A DNA stretch of 64,000 nt from Bacidia rubella (GCA_032158265.1 JAVTIF010000008.1:1302001-1366000), one strand, 5' to 3'. Shown: positions 45,269 to 56,824, counted from the stretch's first letter. The notes: a model not told the origin generated them from the letters alone. Numbers and translations: made by a program.

Positions 45269-47126
45269 TCATTCATGTGGCCTTTGGCTAGCCATGACAT
45301 CTGGCAGGTCCTTAACATCTACAGAGGCTTGTGCTACCGCATCAGTCACCCTCACTGCATCAATTTGCAAATGCCCTTCCGACAAAGGTAGGAATTTCAT
45401 CTGCGCGCTGTAGCAAGCCCCGGGATCAAGTACGCTATGATGTGATCAGCCATGTTTACATGCATAAGGGTGCCAACTCGCCTTGTTTCAACTGTGGGGC
45501 TGAGACTCAGCACATTTGGGGCATTAGCCATTGCCATTTTATGAGACGCATAAAGGACGCTTTCGTCGACAAAGGGATCAGCGATCTTGTTCTCCCGAAT
45601 TTCAGGCGCCGCTGAAGCCGTGTCATGCTGAAGGTGCATCTTCGAGGGTGTTTTGGTCTTGTTCGAGACGACCGATAGGGAAAGTCGCCGGGACTTGCTT
45701 GAGTTGTTCAGGATTAGTATGTCCCACGCAAAAGGCTCCCGTACGTAAACCTTTGCCGGAGCTGCAAACGTAATGGTAATGCCAAGTTCGGCAGCTGACT
45801 GGCCTGGATCGCTTACGTGGTGTGAGGCTGAAGTGCTACCTGTAACAGTAGGTACTGTAAGGCTTGTCGGCCTTTTTGAGCGTTGCATTGACTGTGCAGG
45901 AGCTCCGAAAGCAGGGTTGAGAGCAGAGGCAAAGTCAACACCTGTTCTCCAATGCATCTGAATAAGCGGCTTGCTTTGATCCGAGATAAGGACGGCGCCG
46001 TTGACTGTGATATCTACAGTTTTGGCAGGGTTGTTGCTCGTGTCTTTTAAAAGATCATCCAGAGTTAGTTGATACAGAAACACAACGCTGTCTCTGGGCT
46101 TGCATCTCAACGGCAATTTGGGAACCTGGCCTTGGCCTAAGTCACTTGCTGTGCCGTTGACAAGTTGCATGTCTACGCTACTAATTTCGATGTCATCCTT
46201 AGAAAAGGGAGCCATTTCCATGTCCAGAGAAGCCACAAGGACTGCCCGGCCTGGCTGACTGTTGGCTTTATGATAGCGGATGCGGCTTGAAATAGCAGGT
46301 AAAGCAGGGAAAGGCTCTGGATTTCTGACCAACACTGGCTTTGGCTGCAGTGAAACGCCCTCGTCCAGCTGCTGCACCCGGTGTAGCCTTGAAGCTGAGA
46401 GGCTAGGTGCATGACCTTTAGACGACCCAATTGTTTGCAAAGGCTCGAACAAATTCGGCGACGCAGGGATACCACTTGGCAAGTAAGGGTCACGCCGATC
46501 TTCATCGACCTTATTCTTCAGTGGAAGGAGAACGGCAGACGCTTTGAACAACATCATTGGTGACTGAAGACGAAATCTTGGTCTGCCTAGGACACTTTAG
46601 CTTGTCTCCGTCCTTTGGGATCAGGACGCGGACTGAGTAAGGCCTTGACCTCCCAGACCGCAATAGATGAACCATCGGTCTCATCACTAGCATGTTGTAA
46701 GGGAACAATCACTGGATCCTCTGCGGCCACGAGCGTGCCTCTCCAGATCAGATCTTCCTGTATGGGAGTAGCTTCATTTGGAGCCTCTCTTGACCGGCGA
46801 GGAGCAGACCCGCTGGCTATGATGTCCAATGAGATAGACAGGCGCTCGGTGAATGCCCTAAGATCATCTTTGATAGAAATAGGGCATTTGAGAGCGATGT
46901 AAACTGAAAGCAACTCATCTAGCCTCGCCTAGCGATAAGTAAGATAGTAGGTCGTATTGATAACTGATAACTGCATACCAAAGTAGAGTAGGGATCTGGA
47001 CACTATCGTATGTAGCGGTGCTTGCTTCTGATTTTGGGTAGTGACCAGGTCTCTGATTTCCACCTCTGTTGCTTGTGGAATAAGCACAGTAACCTCAGAG
47101 GCCTCAACAAATGAGTCATCATCCAT
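45269..47126 (-). CDS. TRS65: TRAPP II complex subunit Trs65 (four exons, one GC-AG intron)
   Basis: Exons 47126-46979, 46918-46634, 46586-45482 and 45434-45269; 567 aa. Intron 1 joins SRSLLYF to DELLSVYIALKCPISIKDD. Intron 2 joins WEVKALLS to RPRFRLQSPMM. Conserved Trs65 text follows: DPYLPSGIPASPNLFEPL, VLISDQSKPLIQMHWRTGVD, ITFAAPAKVYVREPFAWDIL. The last intron appears to use donor AG|gcgagt with acceptor catag (47 nt), giving LSPTVETS-VLDPGACYSAQ and then MKFLPLSEGHLQIDAVRVTD. GT donors nearby do not give this conserved frame. Trs65 helps TRAPP II dimerise as a guanine-nucleotide exchange factor for Ypt31/32 at the late Golgi. Confidence 0.83.
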
Positions 47127-47717
47127 TGTCGAGCATGGCTCTTGTCTTACTACATCAAAGTGAAGTCATTAACACGCAAGAGGTGAAACAAGGGAAGCGG
47201 CTCTCAGATACCCTCATGCCTTCAATCCCACTAGCGCGGCTTTTGGTGCCGCAGCGGAATTGCGGAGACGCCATGGTCTGGTTGGCCACATGTTCCCGAG
47301 ACAAACCCTCTGTATGAACGTATCCGAATCGTCTTACCTGTGCTCTGCCAACGAAGATTATCAGGAACCTGTCAAGCCCATGAAGACTTCTCCATTTCAT
47401 CTTCGACCTGCCTGAGAGCCCTCCAACCCTCCTCGAGCCCAACACCTTCCTGCCTAGGTCATCCGTCATTATCTCTAAAGGTGCAAAAGAGCGCACGATC
47501 AGGATGATCGAGACTTCGCGCCCGAGGGTGCTGAGCACTCTCAATGGTCGCTACCTATATGGCCGAGTGGTACGTTCCTTCCCTCGACTCGTTGCCTTGG
47601 AAGCCCTTTCAATCTCGGGGAGGCTCACCACCACTCTCACAACACTAGCGCCTACTGACTTGTCAATATTCTTAGCCTGTCTTGCATGCCATCATATTCT
47701 TCGTCGAGTTGTGCGTG
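47127..47717. promoter_or_regulatory. Divergent intergenic region, TRS65 / Mpv17-family gene
   Basis: 591 bp between two outward start codons. Frames of moderate length are open here on both strands but show no ATG or splice-supported gene. Confidence 0.4.
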
Positions 47718-48604
47718 ATGTCCCGACTGGTAGCCAAATTCAACAGCTACTACGCAGACAAGCCGGGTACCTATCCTTTGTTGGTCATGCCTAGAGCCTG
47801 CGCTAACATAGGCTTCTAGTCCTTACGATCATGATAACAAACGCCGTACGTGTCCGTGAGTAGGTTGCAAGCTAGAAACATATTCACATGTTCCTAGATG
47901 CTCGGCGGTGTCGCGGACACTGTGGCCCAAACTCTTACAACCATTCGTATCCGCTCCAGGCGGAAACACCATCCTTCGAAAGAGATCTCAGATGGGATTG
48001 AGATGCCTTCGTATCCCGACTACGACGAGAAGTCCCCATATGCAACAGAATATATGATACCTCTACGACCACCTCCGCCTCCACCTTTTGATTTTGAGCG
48101 ACTGACTCGATTCATGGCCTACGGCTTCATCATGAGTCCGCTACAGTTCCAGTGGTTTGCGTTCTTAAGCAGGTCGTTCCCAATAACAAAGACAAGCCGG
48201 AATATACCAGCAATGCAAAGAGTAGCTTTTGATCAATTGATATTTGCTCCCATTGGTATGAGAGCTTCTGACCCTACCGGGGAAGAGTGCGCTGACAGGG
48301 GTACCACAGGTATCGCTTGTTTCTTCACATTCATGACAGTAACAGAGGGAGGCGGCCGACGAGCTGTGGCTAGAAAATTCCAAGAGGTGTACATGCCGGC
48401 TTTGAAAGCGAATTATTTGTTATGGCCTGCGGTGCAAATATTGAACTTCAGGGTCATACCGTTGCAGTTCCAAATTGTAGGCATTTACAGGCCCGGCTCA
48501 GGTTTCGTTAGAAGCTAACATCTCAATAGCCATTTGTTTCCACCATTGGGATTGCCTGGACGGCATACTTGTCTCTTACGAACTCCAATGACGAACCTCT
48601 CTAA
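47718..48604 (+). CDS. Mpv17/PMP22-family membrane protein (five exons)
   Basis: Exons 47718-47766, 47820-47845 (26 nt), 47898-48255, 48310-48476 and 48530-48604; 224 aa. Splicing gives FNSYYADKPVLTIMITNAML then GGVADTVAQTLT at the N terminus, RLTRFMAYGFIMSPLQFQWF in the middle, PALKANYLLWPAVQILNFRV and IPLQFQIPFVSTIGIAWTAY at the end. These are the Mpv17/PMP22/Sym1 signatures; four transmembrane helices are usual. Members sit in the mitochondrial inner membrane or peroxisomes and affect permeability. An Arg-rich, Pro-rich loop (about residues 38-75) interrupts the first pair of helices, as in several filamentous fungal paralogues. Confidence 0.9.
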
Positions 48605-50313
48605 CAATCATAGAGCGCTAGTAAAAGAGCACGTTTGTTTACGCTGGAGTAAGGGGTAAAAATGTCAGGCCATGAGGAGTCATCACGGCATGGGAAGGAG
48701 TCAACGAGCAACGAGCAAATGGGAGGCGTTTCCTAACGAGTATACTGATCAAGAGCATGTACGTCAATCAAAGCATTTATGAGAGGTAAGGTAGTATTGG
48801 ACCAATCAAGCTTAGCGACAGTCATTCATCGAATACAAAACTATCTTTACCGAACTGTCCTGGCAATCAAATCTTCGGAAATTCTCCAAAGACTCAGAAG
48901 CTTCTAGCAATCGAAAAAGTGCTGACCTTCACAGATCAAGACTTCGATCCAACTGCCTTTTTGTTATTTCATCATCGTCTCTGTCTTGCATGATGTACTG
49001 AACCAACTACTACAACTGCCATAGGCTCGAGGTAGTCGATAGAGTACATCATACACACCTGCCATCTCCGACCTAGTAACTCGCCTCCAATTCTTAGCTT
49101 CTCTTTACTCAGCTCCACGAAAAAGGCGCTTGCACCCTTTCCGCTTTGCGTGCGTGTCATCCTAGTGGGTCAGGACTTGAAGGCTTCTCACCATTTGGTC
49201 AAGAAACAGCATAGTGCATCCCCCTGAAATGGTTGAAGAAGTGTAGGAAAGGAAGAGGGTAAAGTGAATTTATACATAATGTGGGGCGGGGATCCGCTTG
49301 GGAAGGTTTGTGGGCGCTATCCCGACCGCCGTGGTGTTTTGGGTGGAAAACTGGTGTTACCAGGACGGACGCGTTCGAATCGTACGCTCCTAGCCTAACA
49401 ATTCTTTAGCTAAGCAGATCTGGGGCAGTGATGGCCTAACACGAGGTCTCTTCAAGGCCTGCTTGGGATTACCTGTGCTTAGGCGGCACCGGTGCTATTG
49501 TAGTCAAGCGTGTCCTTTTCAGCAATGCCAAAATACGATAGGATAAAGCTATGCCCAAGTGTAGATTCTCGCCCCATCAGTGGAGCGATAAGCTACTCAC
49601 TGGTGTGAAGTTCTCTCTTGTTGCCCTTCATGTCTACAATGGCCGTTGTCCCTTTGGGGACAACTCTGGCAATGACAGGCTCGTGTGATGTGCTCTGAGA
49701 CATCATTCTCCGAGAGGTAATTTGCTCACTTGCACGAGTAGTGCTAGAGACATGCTTCACTTGACAAAGAAGGATCTGCCAGTAACGGAGAACATTCGAA
49801 GAATTTCGCACCATTCTGAGTAGTAGAAACGATATGCATACTTTGCACAGTGACGCAGAACAAATGAGCAGTGACGAGTGAAAGAAGACCTTCGGAGAAT
49901 ACCAAAGCAAAGCTTTGTAGTAGAGACCAGGCAAGAGGCAGACACAAGGCAGAAGAACGTAATAGGACGCCCATCTCATTCACAGGCGAAAAAGGTTTGC
50001 ATTTGCCACGACGAGGGCGAGGCTTCGGCATCGCATCACCGAGCCCTGCATTATCATCGGTGCCACCTAATTGAGGACAGCGATACCTTCCGGCCGGCTG
50101 ACCTTATTAGGCATCACCTGGCCATGTGGCACGGCAAGCGTGATGGGGGCAGAAATTGGGTATCTTGAGGGCACTCGTGCCAAAAAAAAACTTGACGAGG
50201 AATAAGAATAGAAGCAGTAAGACGTGTGTTTCGTCAAAGTGTTCACCGCGTGACCTTGTCTGAATAGTTGCCGGGCTACCTTCTCCATTGCAATCAATCA
50301 GTCTCAGGGTTTC
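48605..50313. other. Gene-poor region
   Basis: 1.7 kb with no confident gene; a weak candidate small coding exon at 49601-49706 is listed separately. A minus-strand frame from the ATG at 50031 (95 aa, two hydrophobic stretches) overlaps it in another frame and is not called. Confidence 0.35.
49601..49706 (-). CDS. Weak candidate coding exon
   Basis: From the ATG at 49706 the frame reads MMSQSTSHEPVIARVV then PKGTTAIVDMKGNKRELHT and meets a strong donor (gtgagt) at 49600. A downstream acceptor (acaatag, about 49500) would extend it with PVPPKH and meet a further donor. It is a plausible short spliced gene but without any family match. Confidence 0.2.
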
Positions 50314-51643
50314 TCAGAGACTATTTGCGTGGAGGAAATTGACAATCTTGCCATAAAACCCCGTTGCATTAGTTGCAAAATTCGTTCCATGACCTGCGAG
50401 CGGCTGCACATACGTCTCCAAGTGAGAGAACTTATCCGCAAATGAAACTTCCAGCTCTCCAGGGCAATATCCTCCACACAGGATGAAGTCGTATTCTCCC
50501 GATATCACCAGCACCGGCCCCTTGAAAGCTCTGGCATCGAGTTTCAAGAGCTGCGGACTCAAGCTAACGATTTCAGAAATCGCAAACGGCTGCTTGGTAC
50601 TTTCTGAAAACTCAGCCACGTCGTGCTCGTATGCTGGTGCCTTGAAGAAGTTGTTGATATTGGCGTATACATCGCCGGTCGTGAGATAGCCAGCATCGAA
50701 TGATCCAAATTTTTTGGGGTCCTGCAAGTTTGCGATGCGAGGGGCAAATCCTTGAAGGACGATTCTGCTGTCATAGCCGGTTAGACCGTAGCCAGTGAGG
50801 ACTGCTGCGTCCGCGATGGATGGGTCGGCCGCGATGGCGCTGTGCGAGAGGAATGAGCCGAAGGAGTGACCAACGAGGATCAGCTTCGAGGGCGTTCCAA
50901 CTTGCGGCAACGTGTATTGCCCAGAACGGAGCGCGCGGGCTAATGATATAAGAATTGGCGTTTGAATGTTAAGTTGGTTCGTAAAGCCGGATACTCTATT
51001 TGATAAGGAGGCGAATGTTAGTCTCATCTATCGGAAACGGCTTCTTATATGTAAATGCAGAACGAAGTGTAAGTGCCGCTTCAATTGAGAAATTACAGCA
51101 CAGGCTCATTGCTTACTTTGTGGATCTGCCAACCCCAAGGCGATCATAGACGAAGACCGAATAACCCTTAGCAATCGCGAACTGAACGAAATTGTATTGG
51201 CCTGGTTTGTATGCCGCGTTCCAGTAGCTACAAAGCAAGATCAACTCGGCCAACTCTGTTGTGTGCCCTTTTACTCACCTTCGATCAAAAGCTAGTCCAT
51301 GCGTTGCCAAGAGAACGGTCTTTGACATCTCTCCAGACTGCTCAGGAGCGCAAAATGTGGCAGAGATTTCATATTCTGCTGTCTCCTCTATCGGTGGTCC
51401 AATGGGGGATGGGAAGCCCGCATCAAGACGAGTAGAAGCTGTAGAGGCGAAGTCAATGAAACCGAAAATGTCTATCCACTTTGGGGCTGTCCAAGGGACG
51501 TTTTCGGATGTGACTTTTACTGGAATCACGAAATCTCGACAAACAGCTCCCGTGGGAACGTAATCCTTCGAAGGTTCGTTGTCTTGGGTAAGGCCTGATC
51601 GAAGATACAGAGCTAGGCAGACTAAGAAAATTGAAAGATCCAT
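50314..51643 (-). CDS. Secreted alpha/beta hydrolase (three exons)
   Basis: Exons 51643-51279, 51227-51117 and 50995-50314; 385 aa. The first 19 residues (MDLSIFLVCLALYLRSGLT) are a signal peptide. The splices give LATHGLAFDRS-YWNAAYKPGQYNFVQF and YDRLGVGRSTK-VSGFTNQLN. The nucleophile elbow is VGHSFGSFLS; the likely acid is in VISGEYDFILCGG and the His in PLAGHGTNFA. It is similar to secreted fungal serine hydrolases, several of which lie in secondary-metabolite clusters. The substrate is unknown. A 24-bp motif at 51751-51774 (108 bp upstream of the ATG) recurs upstream of the terpene synthase. Cysteines CAPEQ and ILCGGYC may form disulfides. Confidence 0.86.
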
Positions 51644-52979
51644 TGTGCAGTGGGAACAGGAGGAATGAGAGCACTGCGAAGACTAGCAAATCGCTTTGAG
51701 TGTCTCTGGAAAAGGGAATATTTGTTCGATTTGTATCCCACAGGACTGGATCGAGCTTGCTGGAGAGGGGTGAACATTTTCCCTGCTTGTCAATTATCAG
51801 GTCATGCGGCCGTCATGTCGGTGAGCTCAGCTAGAAGGATTGTCATGCACTAATTGTTGCTGAAGAGATTTAGCACCTGTAAAGGAACTATAAGTCAAGT
51901 CTAGTGAGAGAAGATCTTATCACAAGGCTCGAAATATCTTAGCCTGGACCTGCGGAGAGTTTTCGGTCTTCAGCAGACCGCAAGAAGAGGCTTCTCCTCA
52001 TCCTGGGTCTGCGGAGAGATTTCGGCCTTTAGCACACCGCAAGAAGAAGCCTGGCTGCTACTTCCAAACCTGGGAATGTAGAGAGATATCGGTGAGTGAT
52101 TGATGACAAAGAACCGCCTAATTGAAAAGCTCGTATTCCCCTTATCTTCAACCTCTGGAGAAGGGGTTTTGTATTTGAAGGATCGTAGGACCAGACCGGC
52201 TAGAGAATTCGGATACTTCTCCTCCAGCGTATGCAGAGAGATCGCGACTTTCAACATATCGTAATGATATCGTGTGACTGTTCAGCCAATGCTGCACGCT
52301 CATGATCAAGTCAGGATCGACAGCTCTTCATCTATTGAGAGCATCATAGAGTGCTAGTCTCGATTAGGCATAGTATCCACCCACACTATTCTCTTCTTGG
52401 ACACATATCCTGCCTTACCATTACTTATCCAAAAAGACTTTAAGCAAGATACTGCACGTAGAGGTGTTGAAGATAGGCAACACAGGCTGCAGCATAGGCT
52501 TGTTCTCACATTTGGAGGAAGACAGAAGTGAGAGGGTGGCCAGTTATTCCATCGACGATTCAAGGATTTGGAGAATTATAGTAACCAGTGCTGAGAGAGC
52601 AGGTTATTTTTTGGACAATGTCATTACGTTCTTTCTTATGCCTGATGTCAAAACCTGCTCAATCTCACTTCGTATGAGAATATAACAGTACATATAATTT
52701 GATCTGACTGGTTGGGGAAAAATTTCTTTGTTTGGTTTCTCACGCAGAGTTTTCTCATCATACGCCCTAGAAGGCTAGAACTGATATTTGTTCGACTTAT
52801 TAGATATAAAGCAGTAAGAGTCTACTATCAAACCTTTTCAGGCACCAGATGAAACTACGCAGGGGGAACAAGTCTCATATGGTGTGTGAATGCTCTTGTT
52901 GAGACCAACTCAATCATCGAAACAACAGCAAACGGCAGACATCATTATTTGAAGCACGCATGCAAGGACATCACTCAAT
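51644..52979. other. Intergenic region with degenerate repeats
   Basis: 1.3 kb. Three or four degenerate copies of a unit containing (c/t)tgcggagag(a/t)tttcgg(c/t)ctt(c/t)agca occur at about 51948-52260, spaced roughly 58 bp then wider. A minus-strand frame through them repeats LKAEISPQTQDEEK-like text but breaks. No gene called. Confidence 0.45.
51751..51774 (+). promoter_or_regulatory. Shared upstream motif, copy 1 (hydrolase)
   Basis: tcgagcttgctggagagggg continues tgaa; it matches 62117-62140 at 23 of 24 positions in the same orientation. Both copies are preceded by tcgatttg. It lies 108-131 bp upstream of the hydrolase ATG. Confidence 0.5.
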
Positions 52980-54371
52980 CTACACCTTCGCAGGCACCGC
53001 TCCAAACAAAAACACCAACCCCTCATTCAGCGTCGGATGCGTAACCACCATCTCTGCAATCGTTTGGTAACCCAACCCCTGCTTCATCGCCAATTGCACC
53101 ACAGGCAACAGTTCCCCTGCGCCCTGTCCCAGCGCTGCAAATCCCAAGATTCTATCGTCCTCCGCAATCAGCACTTTCGCGAAGCCCTCTGTCTGACCCA
53201 GCGTTCTCGTCTTTAGAAAGCGCTGCATGGGCAGTTTTGCTACTCTGTATTTGATCCCTTTGCTCGTGGCTTCCGTCTCCGTGAGACCTACACGTGCGAG
53301 CTCTGGGGATGTGAATAGTGTGTAAGGGACTTGTCGATCGGTTGTCTCATGGGTGCCCGCGCCGAGGAATTGGTCGGTCACGATGCGGAAGTCATCGTAG
53401 GCGACATGCGTGAAGTGCGGTGAGCCTGCTACATCGCCGACTGCGAAGACGTCAGGGGCTGATGTGGAGCGGAGGTGCGAGTCGACGGCGATGTGGCCGC
53501 TGGAGGTGGTGGAGATGCCGGCTGTTTCCAGGCCCAAGTTTTCTGTGTTGGGTGTACGGCCAGTTGCGACGAGGAGGTGAGATGCCTCTAATTTAAATGA
53601 TGAGTCCTTTTGAGACCCGTTCAAGGTGATGGAAGTGCCGGATTGGCCTTCGACAGAGGAGATGTTTACCGAGGTGTGAATCTTAACGCCCTCAGCTTCG
53701 AGGATTGAGGCCAGAGTGGTTGCTATATCGTCGTCCTCTTTAGGTAATGCGCGTGATGAGTTTGTGATAACGCTGACCTGGGAGCCTAATCGGCGCATGC
53801 ATTGGGCAAATTCAAAAGAGATGTAACCGCCGCCCAGGATAGCCAGGTGCGAGGGCAGAGTGTCAAGCTCAAGCAAATCGATGTGAGTCAGAGGTTTCGC
53901 GGCAGCGAGATCAGGAATGTCCGGAAACCGAGTCCGCGAGCCTGTGCTAACGACAATTGTGTCGGCAGTCAATGTCCGACTTGTACCATCAGCGGCGTCA
54001 ACAGAGATCTCTTTCGGCCCGCTGAACCGTCCAGTGCCAATTATCAATTCTGTTCCACTGCCTCCGAAGCCCCCCTTATGCATCTCGATCAGTCCGTCAA
54101 CCATGCTTCGCTTCCTTTGCCTTACAACCTTCATATCGACGTTCGATGTGTCAGCCTTGATGAGGCCCTCTCGGTCCGCTTGCGCGGCGTCGTGGACCAC
54201 CTTGGCTGAGTGGATGAAGCTCTTGCTCGGTAGACAGGCAATGTTGGGGCAAGAGCCACCAATGTATTGCTGTTCGATACATACTGCACGCTTGCCTGTT
54301 GAGGCGAGCGTCCATGCTATGAACTTGCCAGCTTCGCCGCTGCCGAGGACGAGCACGTCGTAGTGGGACAT
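52980..54371 (-). CDS. Class I pyridine nucleotide-disulfide oxidoreductase (mercuric reductase/dihydrolipoyl dehydrogenase-like)
   Basis: Intronless, 463 aa. FAD motif VLVLGSGEAGKFIAW at residues 6-20; redox pair GGSCPNIACLPSKSF with Cys41 and Cys46; NAD(P) motif LAILGGGYISFEFAQ; second FAD motif APDVFAVGDVAGSPHFTHVA; and C-terminal THPTLNE with His445 and Glu450, the partner of the disulfide in the other subunit. All catalytic parts are present, so the enzyme should be active. It lacks the N-terminal metal-binding domain and C-terminal Cys pair of MerA and a mitochondrial presequence, so neither mercury reduction nor the Krebs-cycle E3 role is supported. The closest feel is bacterial stand-alone family members. 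It lies beside terpenoid genes. Confidence 0.87.
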   Translation of the reverse strand: MSHYDVLVLGSGEAGKFIAWTLASTGKRAVCIEQQYIGGSCPNIACLPSKSFIHSAKVVHDAAQADREGLIKADTSNVDMKVVRQRKRSMVDGLIEMHKGGFGGSGTELIIGTGRFSGPKEISVDAADGTSRTLTADTIVVSTGSRTRFPDIPDLAAAKPLTHIDLLELDTLPSHLAILGGGYISFEFAQCMRRLGSQVSVITNSSRALPKEDDDIATTLASILEAEGVKIHTSVNISSVEGQSGTSITLNGSQKDSSFKLEASHLLVATGRTPNTENLGLETAGISTTSSGHIAVDSHLRSTSAPDVFAVGDVAGSPHFTHVAYDDFRIVTDQFLGAGTHETTDRQVPYTLFTSPELARVGLTETEATSKGIKYRVAKLPMQRFLKTRTLGQTEGFAKVLIAEDDRILGFAALGQGAGELLPVVQLAMKQGLGYQTIAEMVVTHPTLNEGLVFLFGAVPAKV

Positions 54372-54803
54372 CTTTGCAATAGACTTGTCTTGAGGTCAAG
54401 AGGTGGACAGTCGCAGCAATGAAGTCTCCAGCAGTGTTTATCTCATTGGAAATGTGCAATCTTCTGACAAAACATGGCTTGGTCGCTTATTCAGCTAGAT
54501 ACATACTAGTCCAGCACCTAGCCTCACCTATGTCACCGGATATGTGGCGGATGGCTTTCATGACATTGCTGCCGCGTATGCAAAAGAACAGAATGTTTAG
54601 TAATCCTCATTTTGACGTGCATGTTACGCCTGACCTATGACCTGAAAGGCAAAAGAAGCCGACATCTGCACAGATGCAGGGAACTCTGCGTCAGCGCATG
54701 CCTTATCCTGCATCAAAGAAGGAGTGAAATCAGAATTGACGCAGTCTTTAGACTTTCTACGAGATCTATGAGGAGTGATGAAGAGCTGTCCCTACCTATC
54801 GCC
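54372..54803. other. Intergenic region
   Basis: 432 bp between tandem minus-strand genes, holding the oxidoreductase promoter. Nothing else seen. Confidence 0.4.
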
Positions 54804-56824
54804 TCAATTCTCCTTTTTGTCCTTGCTCTCCCGCTTAGCAATCCACTCCTCAACAAATCCATTCCAGTGCTTGGGCATGTAGCCTCCACTAAACAGCTCT
54901 CCAAGCCAGCCCAATCCCTTCGTTTTCCTCCAGGGATCTAAACCCAGGTCGCGCTGCAGAAGATCGAGGTATGTTAGGTCATCGAATGCAAAGTCTGGAA
55001 ACCGCCGAGAAAAGCCCAGAGGTGTCCGGTGTACTGGGTAGCGGTTGAAAAGAGCTGTGTCGTACAAAATCTCTCTTTGAGTGACGTCCTTATCGCTACT
55101 TGCATCCAACTGCAAACCAGATAAACAGGGCGACCCAAGCCGAAATGAGCACTTAGCGTCGAGCTTCCCAGTCATCCATGAGTATGCCCAAAGAGACGAC
55201 ATTTCGGCCCGAACTGTTGTGTATATTGTGAGCATCATACCCAGAAATACTATGTTATGGTCAGATTGGTCCTTAGTGACAAGGCCCGGCGGTGCTATGC
55301 CACGGTAAAGTCGCCAAGGGGTCAACTGGCTCTCAGGTCTAAGCGTGTCACTGACACGTTTGTCCTTGGGGGCAGTACGGAGAATAGGAAAGCGCTCGAG
55401 AATCTCAACATCTGCCTGCTGCTCCAATTTGCTCCAGAGTTCGAGCTGGGACTGGGAATGATGGACGCTAGGAATACCCATAGAAGCGTGGACGCTGTGG
55501 GGGCGGAAATCGAAAGGCAGTACATGGTTCCAGCCGATGTTGCATATCAATGCATTAGTCTCGATCGGCGAAGTCTCAAGATCAGTAAAGGAGATGGTGC
55601 CAGGACCACTCAGAGAAGCGATATCTTTACGAATGACCTGAATCTGGCCATTGGAAACAAAATCATGAAAGTGGGTAGGATAGTTCAAAATCCCAAGTCT
55701 GGTATATCATCGGTCAGCAGTGTGGGTGGAAGAAGAATTGGGCGACATTCAGGTACAAATACTAGTAAGAAGTTGCATCACTTACCCCACACCAACCCAC
55801 ATGGCACTGTGATCGGGTATCAGACATCGAAGTCCCTCGTCACGCAACAGGCCACTTTGAAGCAGAGTCTCGTGACCGAGATTGTCATAAAATGCTTTGA
55901 CAATGCTGCGCCCAACTCTAGTGTTGTGAAAAAGGGATCGGATTCGACCGAAGCCATCTGCAGAGCCCCAGAGACACGGTGACAGGAATGTGACAAACCG
56001 GGTTAAGAAGAAGGTGGTAAACGTGATTAGTAGTAGCTTAATAGGTCCGAGCACCAGCCACGAATGTATGTAAGTCATCCAGGGTGGACCTCTGCCAGAT
56101 TCACGAATGATCCATGACACGCGTTTTCCATGACTGGCAAAGAGGTACGCAGAATCCCACGATGACTTACCACTACCTAGTACAGTTACGTGTCTGATTG
56201 CAGGGTCACTGAGCAGCTTCGGGGCCTGGCTCGGCAGGGTGACAGCGTTGATGATAGGTTTTCGAAAGCTTTCTGCGCCGTTAAATTGAATGGAAGCTGG
56301 GGAAGAAGTGAGACCTATGGTAGGCTTGCGATCAGTGTTCTTCTGGTACACCTGGAATAGCGACGGCCTTTACCCGTAGCTACAACGAGCTTGGTGCATT
56401 CCATAATGTAATGATCTTGATGCCCCAATGTTGACAAGCATTCAACCTTCCAACCGTGTTTTGAGCGTTCTACGCTCTCTACCTTGGTGTCCAGAAGGCA
56501 CAGTTCACGCAGTCCATGGATCTCAGCATAACTATTTAGGTATCTGTGCACTACAAGTCCTGGAACGTGTTCACCTTTCTTTACTCCAAGGGAATCTGGT
56601 ATGGGAAAGTCGCTAAATTCGTAAGTACCAAACTCGTTATTGGTCTTAATGTCTGGATACAAGGCCTCTTTCCTCCAAACGCCGCCGATAGAGCTGCCAG
56701 AATCTATAATGCAAACATCAAGAAGGGGATCGCATTGTCGAAAGGTCTTGGCAGCTGCCAGACCATGAATGCCAGCGCCAATGATAATCACATCACGGCG
56801 AAGGGTTTTGAGGTTTGATGCCAT
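54804..56824 (-). CDS. FAD-dependent monooxygenase, FMO-like (three exons)
   Basis: Exons 56824-56374, 56314-55786 and 55698-54804; 624 aa. DVIIIGAGIHGLAAAKTFRQ at residues 11-30 is the FAD fold, followed by SIGGVWRKEALYPDIKTNNE, typical of FMO and Baeyer-Villiger relatives. The NADPH fold is HVTVLGSGKSSWDSAYLF. One hydrophobic helix (PIKLLLITFTTFFLTRFVTF) lies mid-protein and could anchor it to the ER. The FMO fingerprint between the folds is altered: GAESFRKPIINAVTL has Ile-Asn where an active-site-loop His-Ser is common. The splices restore LVVATG-LTSSP and MWVGVG-LGILNYP. It probably oxygenates a small hydrophobic product, and the context suggests a terpenoid. Confidence 0.85.

Noticed and set aside
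45435..45463. Alternative 29-nt GC-AG intron in TRS65
   Set aside because: It keeps the frame but is too short to be spliced; the 47-nt GC-AG choice gives better family alignment.
46173..46505. 110-codon minus-strand frame inside TRS65
   Set aside because: Out-of-phase shadow; the TRS65 frame carries the conserved residues.
52980..54371. Mercuric reductase or pyruvate dehydrogenase E3
   Set aside because: No metal-binding domain or C-terminal Cys pair for the former, no mitochondrial presequence for the latter.
55257..55982. 241-codon plus-strand frame opposite the FMO-like gene
   Set aside because: Antisense to exons 2 and 3 of the monooxygenase, with no family signature.
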